From the NCBI GenBank assembly GCA_011763485.2, contig JAANSK020302598.1, forward strand, positions 1-30,630: DNA of 30,630 bases. The letters are read 5' to 3'. Under the pieces are notes generated by a model. It had not been told where the DNA came from, did not search any database, and saw only the letters and a program-made list of their open reading frames with translations. This document shows, one piece after another, positions 1 through 11,492 of this stretch. The stretch's first letter is position 1. Every line of letters begins with the position of its first letter. The translations under genes and the position numbers were made by a program. The stretch comes from Isoetes engelmannii. Its lineage: Eukaryota > Streptophyta > Lycopodiopsida > Isoetales > Isoetaceae.

Positions 1-736
1 TATATAAGTTTTTGAAGTTTTTGATATCTGGTGATTAATCTGGTGCAAGTATCTGGTAAGCTATATATAATTTGAATTCAGTGGGAGAGGATCCAAGGAT
101 CAGGGGATACCATATAAAGGGGGAAGCAAGGAGGATGGTGGAAGCACCCCCTGACGCCGCACTAAGGCCTTTCTGTGTTGCCATGAGCTGCAGGGAGGTG
201 CGTAAGCCACCAGGGGGTAGCAATTTCGACAGGCAGAAGAAGAATGGGAGGCCGGAGGGGGGGGGGCAGCTCTGCTCAATTCAGTCTTCTTTTTGTTTAA
301 TCATGGCTTTAGCTCATTAATTGAGCCTTATAGATGTAATGGGCTAATCAGTATTTGCATATAATATTGAAATAGTTGTTTTCTGAATTATCTCTATTTT
401 TACGGTGACCGATGATATAATGGTATTTGAACTTATGAGCAAATAATGAACAACAGTATTGCAGGGCTTTAACCCCAGGGTGACAAGTTCTAAAAATGTA
501 CTAACATCATTGGGTTGTTGGAGCCAGTGCTCACTACCCATCCAAACTCTATCTCAGGCCCTCAAGGGGACAAATGTAAAAAACGATACTTTGTTTTTTT
601 CTTTCTTGTAAAGCTTCGTGCCGACCCATTTAGATACAACTTCCATATTGAGCCCATAACTCTTCATTCATGAAAATTTATTGTTTCTTGTCCTTAAGCT
701 CCTTAAGATTCAAGGTTATAGTAGCAATCTCATAAG
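1..736. other. Unassigned sequence at left edge
   Basis: No domain, RNA gene or clear repeat is recognised. A short open frame on the plus strand near 72-320 and small frames on the minus strand have no recognisable motif and look like chance. A G-rich run lies near 257-266. The sequence may belong to the flank of the retroelement fossil that follows, but no terminal repeat is seen. Confidence 0.5.
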
Positions 737-3690
737 TCAAAGTAAGTTAAGGTGTGGTTGGGTAAAGATATACTGGAGAATTTGATGAACAGTGTCCAAT
801 TGGAATCTTCTTCCCAATAAATAATGTATCCATACCAAGGCTTGGACAACTGCTAGGAGTTCTTGGTCTTGTGTTGGGTAGCACGTCTCGTCATCATTCA
901 TTTTTCTAGTCATTGCGACTACTCTGTCTTCTTGCATCAAGACAGTTTCAGTTGCACTTTTGCTTGCATTCATTACTACCAATTTGTCCTTTTCTGGATC
1001 CGGCAACACTAAGACTGGGGTTGTTGTCAAAGCTTTTTTTAGTTCGTCAAAACTATGTTGGACATTGTTTTGCCAATGTTTTACCCAATCTTTTATCTTC
1101 CCTCCTCTGGTGAGGCCTATTAATGGCATGGCTACCTTGGCAAAGTTCTCAACAAACTTTTTGTAGTAGCCTGCCAAGCCTAGGAAGCTTCTTACCTCAA
1201 GAACATTCTTCGGGGCTGGCCATTTTATTAAGGCTTGATTGTTGGGTCCGTGGAAATCCCTTCAGCTGAAATAACATGCTTCAAATATTCCACCCTGGTT
1301 GTGGCAAAGTGACATTTGATCAACTTTGCGTATAACCTATGTCTCCTTAACTTCTCTAGAGCTTTTCTCAAGTGTTTGACACGATCCTCCAGAGTTTTGC
1401 TCTATATGAGAATATCGTTGAAGAATATGATAACGAATTCATCGAGAAACTCTCGAATATATCATTCATGAGCCTCATGAACATTGCGGGGGCATTGGAC
1501 AATCCGAAAGACATGATCGTGATTCATAATGGACATATCTTGTCCTGAAGGGGGTCTTGTGGGCATCTTCCTTTATCTTGATCTGGTGATAACCTGGTCT
1601 GAGGTCTATCTTGAAGAAAACCTTTGCCATTTGGAGTTGATCCATTAGATCATCCACTCTGGATAGGCCATACTTATTCTATCGATGGTTTGCTTATTAA
1701 GTCGACGATAGTCAATGCACATTCTCAAACTCCCATCTATATTTTTAACAAGTAAAATAGGTGTCCCGAACGGAGAGAGACTAGGTCTTATGAACACGAA
1801 GTCTAAAAGCTCTTGCAAATGTTTCTTCAACTCTGTTAGCTCATGGCTTGTCATTTTGTGGGGGGGCTTTATTGATTGGTTTGGTTCCTGGCTCAAGTGC
1901 TATTTCACACTCGACTCCCCTATAGGCGAAAGTTCCTTGATCTCGTCTGGAAAAAGATCGTGGAATTCTCTTATCAATTTAACGACTGGCTTAGGCAAAT
2001 TGCTTAGGGTCTTATCTTCTTTTTGCTCGCTCGAGTCTGTATTGGCGGCTTCAAGTTTGAAGATATAGGCAACATGTTCCTTCTCTATGCATTTAAGCAA
2101 CTTCTTACTAGACATGCATTGTACTATAGGTGTAACTTCTTTACCTGCTATCTCTACGATCTTTCCATTGGGTGTCGTCAAAGTGACCTTCCTATGCCCG
2201 CAATCTATCAGTGACTTTGCCGGAATTAAGTCCTCCATACCTATTACAATGTCATACTTCCCCATATTCATAAATTCGGTGCCCATATCAATGTTAATTC
2301 CCAGCAACTCGATGTTAAAGTTGATCCTTTTTCATGCCTGTATTGGATTGCACCACTTGCTAGTACCACTGACATTGGATTAGACCTAAGGGTTTTCATT
2401 TTCAACATCTCGACCATTCTAGTTGATGCAAAATTGTGGGTGTTTGCAATATCTATGAGAACTATGAACGACTTGATTTTTACTTTACCAATGGTGGATA
2501 TCACATTATACTGACTTTCCATCTGAATTAATAGGAGTTGAGATGTGACATTCACCATGAATGTAGTCGCGGCCTTCCTGGTCATCATCTTTAGGAGGGG
2601 TTCAAGTGTCGCATTCATGACGAAGGGGCATGTTTGTGTTCTGTGCCCTGGCTGAAAACAACTAAAGCATAGCTATTTTTTATGCATTCTTGCCTCTTCT
2701 CTTTTGGAATTGCCTTGAGGAACCCTTCGACTGTCTTGATAGTTTGACCCTCCCTGTTGTGGCTTGTCTTTGAATCTGACTTGCTTTTTCTCCTGCTTCC
2801 CATAGTCGACGTCAAATGGGGCTCTAGCATGAGTTGGACTTGCCGGCCTAGGACTATAAGGTCTCCAGCTCTTCCCTTTTTCACAATTATTTGCTCTGTA
2901 AGAACCTTTCTGGGCCCCGAGCCCTGGAGACTGATGGCCTTTGACTCCGCTTCTGAGACTATCAGTGGATTGATGGCTTTGACTAACCTCTTAATTTCCT
3001 CATTGAGCCCCTCTATGTCTCCATCATCTGCATTCCGCTCACTAAGTTTGGGAACGTAGAGCCTGAGTCTCATAAATTCCCCTATATATTTTTGAACTAA
3101 CTTGTTCCCTCGCTGCAACCTGATTGCATCATGTGTGTTTTATGTTCCCTTGGAACATAGTGGCGTTTGAACGCTTTTGAAAATTTCTTAAACATACAGC
3201 TACCTCTGCTTAAGCCATGGGCTTTGGCATAGCCCTTCCACTAAATTATGGTTGCACCTTTTAGGTTGGTCGTGGCGACCCTGCCCTTGTCCTTGTCCTT
3301 ATCCTTCATGCTGTAAGCGTTGCCATATTTCCTCATCTCATCGAGCCATGCTTCAGTTTCTACACCTGATCTGTTTTCCCCCTAAAAGCTGCTCAAGTTT
3401 CGTGCTTTCCACATATTACCCAAGGCAGAATCGACCTTCTTTTGATAGTTCGATGTCCTGTCATTTCTGCCCCTTTTGTTCGCAAGCCTATTGTTTCTTG
3501 TCGGCACGCTTTTATCCTCCTCCTCTGAGTCCGAGTCCGATTCGGAACTCTCTAAAGATGTTTCTGTGGAGGAGGATCTCCTTCTATTTCTTTTCTTCCC
3601 CTTATTCCTGGGCTGAAGGGGTGTCTATGGTTGCAAAACATTCTAGTCCTTAGGTTGGACCATCCTTTCTGACGACAGTGCCTGAATTTA
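720..3690 (-). mobile_element. Broken Ty3/gypsy LTR-retrotransposon internal region (fossil)
   Basis: A decayed copy of a Ty3/gypsy-type element reads right to left. In order along the minus strand the recognisable parts are a gag-like region (about 3650-2620), an aspartic-protease-like region (about 2620-2050), a reverse transcriptase (about 1900-1450, with the family signatures [20 protein letters not shown] and [14 protein letters not shown]), and an RNase H-like region (about 1180-740, with PDPEKDKLVV and TQDQELLAVV). Integrase was not recognised, and no long terminal repeats are visible in this window. The copy is clearly broken, with roughly half a dozen or more disruptions over 3 kb, so it is an old, inactive insertion. 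Its upstream end stops near the start of the oppositely oriented MULE remnant. Family assignment is confident from the reverse transcriptase; the ends are approximate. Confidence 0.88.
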
Positions 3691-3725
3691 TTGGATATTT
3701 GACTTGAAGCTGCAAAATTGTTAAA

Positions 3726-5610
3726 GTGGATATTCCTTCTTGTTTTCTATCTCAATCATTGAACTTTCCTAGGTATTATATTTTCACCCTAATTGCATTC
3801 GATGGCCATTGCAATGGGATGCCAGTTGCTTGGGTTATCACGAACAGTCAAACAAAGACTGCCATATCTCAGTGGCTAGAGGCATTGCGGGAAGTAGTAC
3901 ATGCTTATGATCCAGATTGGCGTCCATCTTGCTTCATCACCGACGACGCTCATGCTGAAATCAATGCTTGCAAGACGGTAGGCTATGGTGAACAACCACT
4001 TCATCGACCTAACTTGTAAAATTAACACTTTTTTTTCTTGTTTTGTAGGTTTTCTTGTTTTGTAACACGTGCAGAGATGCATATGGCACGTGAGGAGAGC
4101 ATGGTTTAAGTGGCTCTCGAGAAATGTCACGGACAAGCAGGCGAGGAATGCTATGTTCATTATGGAATAGGAGGCCAAAGTAAGGAGTTACATGTTGGTG
4201 AGGAGCTTGGAAATGCGGTTGCTGTTGAGGCCGGAAAGCTGGGGGACAACGAGTATGGCGACGTATACAGAGAAGCTTGTAAGATTGAAGCGATTAGTAA
4301 GTTGGATTCCTTTAAAGCTAAATACACAAGAAGGTTTCCCAAACTGAGAGCATACATGAACCGGGAGTGGACCAAGAATATTTGTCAATGGGTTTTAGCA
4401 TTTAGAATGTATCATCATTCCAACCAGGAGACTAATGCAGCTATAGAGGCTTATCACTACGCACTAAAAAGACGTCTAGGGTTGTCCAAGTCTCAACTTA
4501 GGGGTAGGAGGATTGACTAGCTCCTTCATATTCTTGTGAACGACGTGGAGATACATTTGGCCTATACAAGGTCAGTTGTCATCTGGTTTAGAGTAGAGAC
4601 TAATGCAGCTATAGAGGCTTATCACTACGCACTAAAAAGACGTCTAGGGGTGTCCAAGTCTCAACTTAGGGGTAGGAGGATTGACTAGCTCCTTCACATT
4701 CTTGTGAACGATGTGGAGATACATTTGGCTTATACAAGGTCAGTTGTCATCTGGTTTAGAGTAGTACTTGTACCACAATCCTCTCATTAAGATCACTTGT
4801 CGTTCAGGTACATGAAAGAGGCGGGATTCGTTGCAAACACATCTCAGGAAGAGATAATAGAGTGTGCTAGGCCAGGTACATCCCGGATGAGGTCGTGACC
4901 TTCACTAACATTGAGGAAGGGAAGACTGAAGTGCAAAGCTTACGAACATTAGGATACGGGCCATACTACATGAATGGAGTGCTTAAGCATTGGGCCTGCT
5001 GTGATTGCCCATGGGGTGCGAAAGGAAATTTATGTAAACACCAAGTCAAAGTAATGCAGCTGATGGATACCTATAGGGACCAGGACATTTTACAAGTGTT
5101 GGGCACCCAATGTGGAACGACTGGTGGCGGCCTGCACAACCTCAAGCCATGGACGGGAGACGGTGACGACCCTGGTGTGCCGGGTGTTTTCCCGGCTGGA
5201 GACGAAACAATTGATGATCGCGCAGAGAAGCCTGAATTGTCCACCCCACCACCCACCTGGATTCGCTTAAGACCGACAACGGCCTGAACTTGGAGAAGGT
5301 CACCGCATCCCTGCAAATCGTAACTGCCAGGGTACTAAGCAGGCCCACCAAGGATCCGGACATTTTAGTGGCAACGGACTTTCTGATGAGGAAGCTCGAC
5401 AACAGGCTGGAGAGACTGGACGGGGGGGAGATTTCCCAGCGCAAAAATGCTAGTCCTCTCCTGGAACTAGTACTCGAGGAACGTTGTGGCAGTAGCTTGG
5501 CGAGGCTTAAGCCCCTCATAGAGATTGGTAGAAAGAAGTGTAAGAGAATCAAACCAAGCTGGAAGCAGCATGTGTTGGACGAGCAATGCACTCAGGACTA
5601 ATACGCGAGC
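3726..5610 (+). pseudogene. Mutator-like (MULE) transposase remnant with SWIM zinc finger
   Basis: A plus-strand DNA-transposon transposase in pieces. The core at about 3775-3980 shows the MULE pattern FTLIAFDGHCNGMPVAWVI followed by a TDDAHAEINA motif; the first catalytic Asp motif that normally lies just upstream is not seen. A likely intron runs from 3978 (GTAGGC) to the CAG ending near 4074. After it the frame resumes with IWHVRRAWFKWLSRNVTDKQ, then stops and shifts. The block at about 4280-4520 (FPKLRAYMNREW, NQETNAAIEAYHYALKRRL) is typical of the alpha-helical region after the core. A SWIM finger of form CxCx8CxH (CDCPWGAKGNLCKH) lies at about 5000-5035. A final hydrophilic region at 5290-5601 is in a different frame from the SWIM block. 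Frames change several times and a TAG at 4518 is repeated in the tandem copy, so this copy is inactive. Terminal inverted repeats and target duplications were not found. Confidence 0.85.
4428..4763 (+). repeat. 168-bp tandem duplication inside the MULE transposase
   Basis: The segment 4428-4595 is followed directly by a second copy at 4596-4763. I count about four mismatches in 168 bp, so the copies are roughly 98% alike and the duplication is young relative to the element. The length is 56 codons, but each copy carries the same TAG, so the element was probably already broken when it duplicated. Confidence 0.95.
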
Positions 5611-7200
5611 AGTGTCCGCTGTTGTGAGCACTGTTAGTTTTTTCCTATGGCAGATAATATTTTCTACTAATATTAGTTGTCGCTTTGAATATTAGCTGTC
5701 GTATTGTTTTTTTTTTTTAGGCATCTGGGCCATTGTACAAACCGCCAGGATCAACCATTTAGTTTTTTTAGGTCAAATAGGATGATACCCGAGACGGGCG
5801 TCCAAATCATGTGCCAGCGTGGTCGAATAAAAAAGGGTCACGTCCACCCTAAAAATGGCATCTTCCTGAACGTTTTCGTTTTTGGCCTATCGGAGCACAG
5901 TACTCAAGAAAGTCCTGTTGTTTGGCGCCCGCCCCCATTGTCTCGTCTCGCGTCTTGGCGTTCCGGCCCGGCAATCTTCACTTTGGTAGGGATCTTTTTC
6001 GCAAGCTCTTTTTTTTTTATAAAGCAATAAATCCTGCTAACATAGCCTACCCTCAGCAATGGCCGAAATCCCCGCCTATCGCCATAGTCGATGGGTCCCT
6101 TGTTGTGCAGATTAGTTTTTTGGAGGAGCTCTGGAACTGCAATCTTGCAAGCCTGCAAGAGCGGTTACGCGGTCCAGCTCTGGTTGAGGTCCCGCCCATC
6201 GCTATCGCTATACCAAGGACAGGTGAAGCCGGCTGCGACTATGTTCAGGTGTCGGTGAAGGTTTCAAGCGGTTCGAGAATCCCAGGCCACAACATCTATG
6301 ACCAGGAATGGGCATCAAACCTGTTCCCTTATCTTCATAAGTCCTTTGTTCCTACCACGCATCCAATGGGTGGGGGCTGCCAACATTCGGCCGGCACGCC
6401 ATCAAAGGAGTGGGACGAACCATCAAAGGAACCATCTGTCCCCATAGGCGCCGTGCCCTGTTGCAAGGACCCATCCATCGGACGAGTAAAATGGTGCTTT
6501 CCCAACAAGGTATTATAAACTATCTAGAATCTTCACCGTTGTGGCCGATCTAACCCAGACTAGTTTTCACGTAGAGGCGACGACGGGGCGAGTCCAGCCG
6601 CACTGCCTAGCGCGCCTACTGATCAAACGGGTAACCGTTGTGCTACTTTGATATCCACCACTTTTGTTAATTTATTTCTGATGTCGAGATCTTTCCTCTA
6701 GCCTAGGAGGCTAAACTGGAATTATGTTTTCCCATTGTAAAAGGACTTATGTGCAGTCTTTTTTTAATACAATATTTTCTGAGTAAAAATACTGAATTTG
6801 GGTTTTGGCGCTAGTTTGCTGCAATGAGATTTTGACACGTGGACAATAGGCCAGATCTGGGGGGATCCTGGAGGCTTTTTAATGGCATGCTATGGGATCC
6901 CTATGTTATAAGATTTGGAGCTCCAGGATCCCCACATAGTTATCCCAGATTCCAGGATCGCGCTGTTAACTGTTACAACATGGTAGTAGAATTCTTGCTA
7001 ATCTTTGCTAAATTTGGCATTTAGGTAGCCTAGTTTAAAATATTATTTAAAAGTTTAACAAGGTGGTCAAACTGGACAATCCACCCAAGCTTGACACGTC
7101 ATACCCCTTCAAACAAGAACGTTGCAACGGTCCTGCAACGTTATTATTTAAGGCCTATCAATATGGCCTCCCTTAACCTTGTTTGAAACCTTGGTAGGGA
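5611..7200. other. Unassigned stretch downstream of the MULE remnant
   Basis: A 198-codon plus-strand frame (5922-6518) contains no motif I recognise. It begins in GC-rich sequence, and a TATAAA-like run (about 6017-6022) lies within it. Sequence from about 6520 to 6790 is AT-rich and resembles a plant 3' untranslated region. This may be the tail of the MULE element, carrying captured or non-coding sequence. No gene call is justified. Confidence 0.35.
6861..6933. repeat. Short inverted repeat (13-bp perfect arms)
   Basis: GGGGATCCTGGAG at 6861-6873 is matched by its exact reverse complement CTCCAGGATCCCC at 6921-6933, with 47 bp between. Further GGATCC-type sites lie inside and next to it. 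It could form a hairpin, or be the ends of a very small decayed element; no target-site duplication is evident. Confidence 0.6.
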
Positions 7201-8320
7201 GAGATGGTGAAGACTCATCCTCGCGGTCCGAGCAATGCCAAGTATGGTCTTGAAGATGTTCTGGCTCATCTGTATAAGATTCAAGTTGATGCTGGCCTTG
7301 AGCTTGTGGTGCCTGGATCCATCCGGACATTCACAACTAAGTCCCCCATTGTTTTCATCTTGTTTTCTTTGTTTTATTTCTTCGATATTGTGTGAATTCA
7401 ACTGACCTCTCGATGAACGATACATGAGCCGCTGCTAAAGGGATGGAAAGAGAACCACCCCTACCAATATACCACCATTCTGATTTGCTAGAAAAGACGT
7501 TGCTACGAATGCTGAAGGTCTGCATTATCCAAGTGAGGGCACTGAAAAGGCTTCTGAACTGCAAGAGGGTATGGAGAGGCAATAGCCTCAAAGTTGTGTT
7601 TGAGGAAATGATAGCATAACGCAATATACAGAAGGAAACCCTCCTAAGGGATTTGCTTCGGGATCGTCCGCAACCTTGGGGACACCTTGATGAGCAGCTA
7701 CGGAGGCTTTCATATTATGTGTCTGACTTCACTGTTGAAAGCTTCCTGTCAGAGCTACCCTATCGCTTTACCTGATGTACTTGATTAAGGAAATGAACAT
7801 GGTTTCTTCCTTTGAACCAACTTCCCATTCCAAGATATCTAGACTGCCGGACCTTACACATGGCTTTCTTACTTTCCTTCGCATTAACCCATTATAAAGG
7901 AACGTGATAAAGGAACTATATCAGAGTATTGCATTTTTGGAACGACCTGTTATGCATTATGTAATGCATCATAAAGCAAAATCGGTTGAATTTTTGGCTG
8001 CACATGCAACAGATAGTACATCTTTTTCGTTAGCCCACAAACCACAAGAGATATGCTTTATTTGCAATTGAAACCAAAATCCAAACCTCAAAACAACATT
8101 GTCCAACTCCAAATCTCAACAAATTCAAGTATGGTGTGAATCGGGAATGGAAGAAGTTGAAAAGGGAGGATGGGAAGAATCAGGAAGTTAAGGATAAAAT
8201 CACAGATGGTGAACTATGGAACATAAATATCACTTAGGTGGCATTCTGCCTTGGGTTCCAATCCGGTCTTGCCAGCTGGCACACTTTCAATCCCGGAATG
8301 TGTCCTATTTACTTGCATTC
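7201..8320. other. Possible decayed coding fragments, unassigned
   Basis: A plus-strand frame starting at ATG 7204 runs 63 codons and begins with hydrophilic, protein-like sequence (MVKTHPRGPSNAKYGLEDVL). Further protein-like pieces occur around 7600-7770 in interrupted frames (for example HLDEQLRRLSYYVSDFTVES). I do not recognise the family. It could be a dead gene or an old transposon body. The rest is AT-rich, without motifs. Confidence 0.25.
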
Positions 8321-8334
8321 CCACGTTTACTCTG

Positions 8335-8440
8335 CATTCTGAATCTACTCATGCATTGACTCCACATTCTGAATCTACTCACATTCTGATAAAACTAGTT
8401 TACATCCTGAACCTACCTCACATTCTGAAACTAGATTCTG
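8335..8440 (+). repeat. Degenerate CATTCTGAATCTACTC repeats
   Basis: Five irregularly spaced copies of a 14-17-bp word related to CATTCTGAATCTACTC start at about 8335, 8365, 8382, 8403 and 8420. The first two are identical over 16 bp. This is a small low-complexity minisatellite with no coding role apparent. Confidence 0.7.
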
Positions 8441-9339
8441 GAATTTTATCTGTAAATTAAGATAGGAAGAATGGCCAAAATATAAATGAAATTTTTATTC
8501 CTTGTCTTGAAGTTACATCACTGTTACACAAATGTAGTGGAAACACGGTTGTTTAAAACCTAAAAGCTGCCATCAAATATGACAAGCATAGTCTCCAGGA
8601 AGCTTATAGCTCTGTTTTAAGCTCCAGGAAGCTTACATAAAAGCTAAAATAGAGAAACAGAAGCAGCCAAAATAAGTAGGCAGTTTTTGATCTTCATCTG
8701 CCCATTGTTCCTAGTGCAGCCACAAGACTTCCAAGCTTTTCTTTTGTCCTTAATTCTAACCGAAATAACCCTATGCAGGGCAATATGCTGATCACATTGA
8801 GCTTAACCGAACCCCTATATGGAGTGTTGGATTCTTCAAAGATCTTGAAAGCATCTGATGCATAAGAACAGAAAATAATAGTTAATACAAAGAGATGAAG
8901 CAAAGAAAGCAAGTGAATCAAGCAAAATGACCTACGAAATTGGAAAAATTCTTTCAAAATTGCCTATAGTTGCAAATAGAGAAAAACAACACCAAGAACT
9001 TGCAAAGTAGGGCCATACAACTAGTTTTCCCTCATTTCGACGCCGATTCTTCATGAACTAAGAAGATTGCACTAAATAATTATCACATCAGGGGCAAAAC
9101 TCACCAAAAGCACAAAGAAGCTCACCGAAAGCGGAAAAAACTCCAAGAAATCATGTCTGCAAAAGGAAATTGAATCCGAAATTGAATCAGCCGGATGGAA
9201 ACATGAAGGGAGCAAGGGGAGCAAGAAGGAGCGCCATGGCCGGAGCAAGGGACTAAGAAGGAGTTGGGGCGCCATCGCCATCGCCATCGCCGGAGCTGCC
9301 AGATTAATAAATCCTAACATTTGTGTGTCGGAATTGCCA
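8441..9339. other. AT-rich intergenic sequence with a short ATCGCC microsatellite
   Basis: No gene is recognised. Minus-strand open frames in this interval are hydrophobic and low-complexity and look like chance. A short (GCCATC)n run lies near 9271-9293 within a purine-rich patch (9200-9260). Confidence 0.4.
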
Positions 9340-9515
9340 CAAAAATAGGCACAAAAATACAGTAACGCAAAATACGAGAATGTGAATACGATAAGCCAAA
9401 AACGTAAATTTGAATACAATAACCAAAAATATGAAAATGCAAATACGATAATACAAAAACGTAATTTTTTTTTTGAATACGAGAAATAAAAAACGTAATA
9501 AAAAATACGAAAAAA
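9340..9515. repeat. A-rich degenerate repeats with ACG cores upstream of the PLATZ-like gene
   Basis: Two words, roughly GAATACGATAA and CAAAAACGTAA, alternate through this block in many variants. The result is an A-rich array with regularly placed ACG/CGT cores. It ends a few bases before the telo-box of the next gene and so forms that gene's distal promoter. It may be simple repeat expansion or a cluster of ACGT-type factor sites; the sequence alone does not decide. Confidence 0.55.
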
Positions 9516-9518
9516 TTG

Positions 9519-9550
9519 AAACCCTAAACAGGCCTGCCTATATATATACT
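9519..9550 (+). promoter_or_regulatory. Core promoter: telo-box followed by TATA box
   Basis: AAACCCTAA at 9519-9527 is a perfect plant telo-box, an element common in promoters of genes for growth and translation. It is followed within about 12 bp by TATATATATACT at 9539-9550. Transcription would start near 9575-9585. The next 230 bp are pyrimidine-rich, as expected of a plant 5' leader, up to ATG 9811. Confidence 0.7.
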
Positions 9551-9810
9551 CTAGTCTGTGATTCTGGAAGCCTCCTGCGCCTTCCCTTTTCGGCAGCTTT
9601 ATTCCTTTCGATCCGCTTCCGTCCTCCGCCTTTGTCGATCCGCAGTCACTTTCGGATCCATCCACCCTTTGTTCCATCCGTAAACTAAGCCTTGCATCCT
9701 CTTTTCTTGAAGTAATTTCTCTTCGGTCCGACCATTTTTGGGTTTCTTATCTTCTTTCCTCTTCGTGCTCTTACCTCTTACTTCGTTCCGTCCATTTTCT
9801 TGCACTACCT

Positions 9811-10374
9811 ATGGACACGGGCAAGGCACCCGTTAGCTCCCTCAAACGCAAGCTGACCCTCCCTCGTAACGGCTCCGAAGGAAGCCCAGCTAAGGCAGAT
9901 AGATCGATCAAAACAAAAAACCCGAGCAACCTTTCGGTGCCCTTTAACGCCGAGCTCGAAGCCTACAATCCCTGGTGTCTTTGTGAGGAGTGCCAGTGTC
10001 TTGCAACTGGAATTCCATCATGCTTTTCTTGCGCCCGTGTGCACTGCCTGTTTTGCAATCAGATCCATCATGCCCAATCAATGTTCGAAGCAGGTTACGA
10101 CCTGACCAATTTGGGCATTCGAGGCATCTTGGCTGACAGAGATGACGCAACGAAGTTTGCAGACGGCACAAGAGTAATAAGTTGTTTTAATCTGCTGCAG
10201 CATTTCGATCAAATTGAAAAGTCGATCGAGTATGACCATGAACTTTTGATAGGTGACAACGCAAAAGTTTGCAGATTCTGCTGCGAGAAAAATCCGCTGG
10301 AGATGAAGTGCAAGGCCCTTCTAACCAGGAACCTTGAAAAGCCAGAATTCAGAGGGGGCTCCTCCAAAGTTTAG
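9811..10374 (+). CDS. PLATZ-like cysteine-rich zinc-binding protein, single exon
   Basis: Intact 187-codon frame from ATG 9811 to TAG 10372-10374, with no intron. The N-terminal 45 residues are basic and probably disordered (LKRK at 11-14 could be a nuclear signal). The Cys-rich core has Cx2C (58, 61), Cx2C (71, 74), Cx2C (79, 82) and His 86-87, then a second group at 154, 157/158 and 167. The spacing Cx2Cx4Cx2Cx3HH and the distant Cx2Cx9C resemble the PLATZ zinc-binding layout (plant AT-rich-DNA-binding factors, about 200-250 residues). The classic first CxxH is CxxC here and the usual conserved words are absent, so this is a diverged member or a different zinc protein. The frame, promoter and long pyrimidine-rich leader support a live gene. 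A nuclear, DNA-binding role is inference. Confidence 0.6.
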   Translation: MDTGKAPVSSLKRKLTLPRNGSEGSPAKADRSIKTKNPSNLSVPFNAELEAYNPWCLCEECQCLATGIPSCFSCARVHCLFCNQIHHAQSMFEAGYDLTNLGIRGILADRDDATKFADGTRVISCFNLLQHFDQIEKSIEYDHELLIGDNAKVCRFCCEKNPLEMKCKALLTRNLEKPEFRGGSSKV

Positions 10375-10596
10375 ACTCTAAACAGTCTTTTGTACTAGTT
10401 TTGTTATGCCAATCTAATCTTTTTTATCATTGTATAAATGTTAAGTTTTTAAGATTAAGGCATTGGTGTTTTCGACTTAATTTAGTGGATGTTCAAAATG
10501 ACTCTTAATTTGCTTCAGATTACTCCTCGTTTGATTCCAATCTTCCCTTCTTATGCTTTGAAATATATGGTAAATCGATGTTTCGGTGCATGAGAT

Positions 10597-10739
10597 GAAC
10601 AAGTCTGAAATAAGTTTGAACTGCACCAAAACGAAACTGGCTTGTAGATAACAGAAACAAGTTTGAACAAGTCTGAAATATGTCCAAACTGCATCAAAAC
10701 AAAATTCAACGAAATTGGGTTGTAGATGACAGAAACAAC
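10597..10739 (+). repeat. Two-copy tandem repeat, about 68-75 bp
   Basis: Copies begin with GAACAAGTCTGAAATA at 10597 and 10665. Both contain a CTGCAYCAAAAC block and end with GTAGATRACAGAAACAA. The second copy carries a short extra stretch, and the two are about 85% alike. The repeat lies 3' of the PLATZ-like gene in otherwise featureless AT-rich DNA. Confidence 0.85.
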
Positions 10740-11492
10740 AGTGCAGTCAATGCAACAATGCACCCCGGGTACTTCAGCCGCCGAGAGCATAGCTACTTTC
10801 GTGTGCATCGGCCACGTGTCCCCTTCGGCCACCATGTAAACAGTACCCTAACTTTCCACTGACATCAAAGGATTTGTCCAAAGTAAAACCGAACAGGACA
10901 AAGGACATCGATAATGGCGTATTCATATAGCCTAGCCTATAGGACAAAATGTAATAATACAAAATATATGTACATAATACATAGCGTGATTCTGCACCAA
11001 AAAACACAACCCATGCTCGTGTTCCGCTCGCAATCACCCGACACAATTCAGAACTGAAATAGAAAAAGCCGTATGAAAATTTTGGTACCCTAAAGACGAA
11101 GAAACGGCTCTTTTCAAAACTTACTTGAGGGGAGGCCTGCTTGTTTTTCCGGCATCACTTGGGGGCCCGGCTTGTGGAGCCCTTGTTAGGGGACACTTCG
11201 TTCACTGTCCGGGCTGTAGGAATGGCACCTCTAGGGCAAGCAGACGCCCACGGGCATGGCCTTGGCTGGGGTGCTGGCACTCCCAAAACAGAAATCCATG
11301 GCACTGGCGCGGGAGATGATCCATGCGGTAGCATGGGGGCATACGTTTGCAGAGTCGGGGCCGGTGGAACAAGGACATCTTCCCCTCGGATTATGGCGAG
11401 AAGGTTTGCAGCCCAGCGAGGATCAGGGTTGCGCATTCCATGTATGACGAGTCCAAGGGGCATAACCAGCCGGATATGGGTCCGCAAAACAT

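Noticed and set aside
5922-6518. 198-codon plus-strand open frame
   Set aside because: No recognisable domain, and it starts in GC-rich sequence next to a T-run. It is kept as a note in the unassigned interval, not called as a gene.
9072-9677. 201-codon minus-strand open frame
   Set aside because: It is antisense to the repetitive promoter and leader of the PLATZ-like gene. Its sequence is low-complexity and hydrophobic, with no domain.
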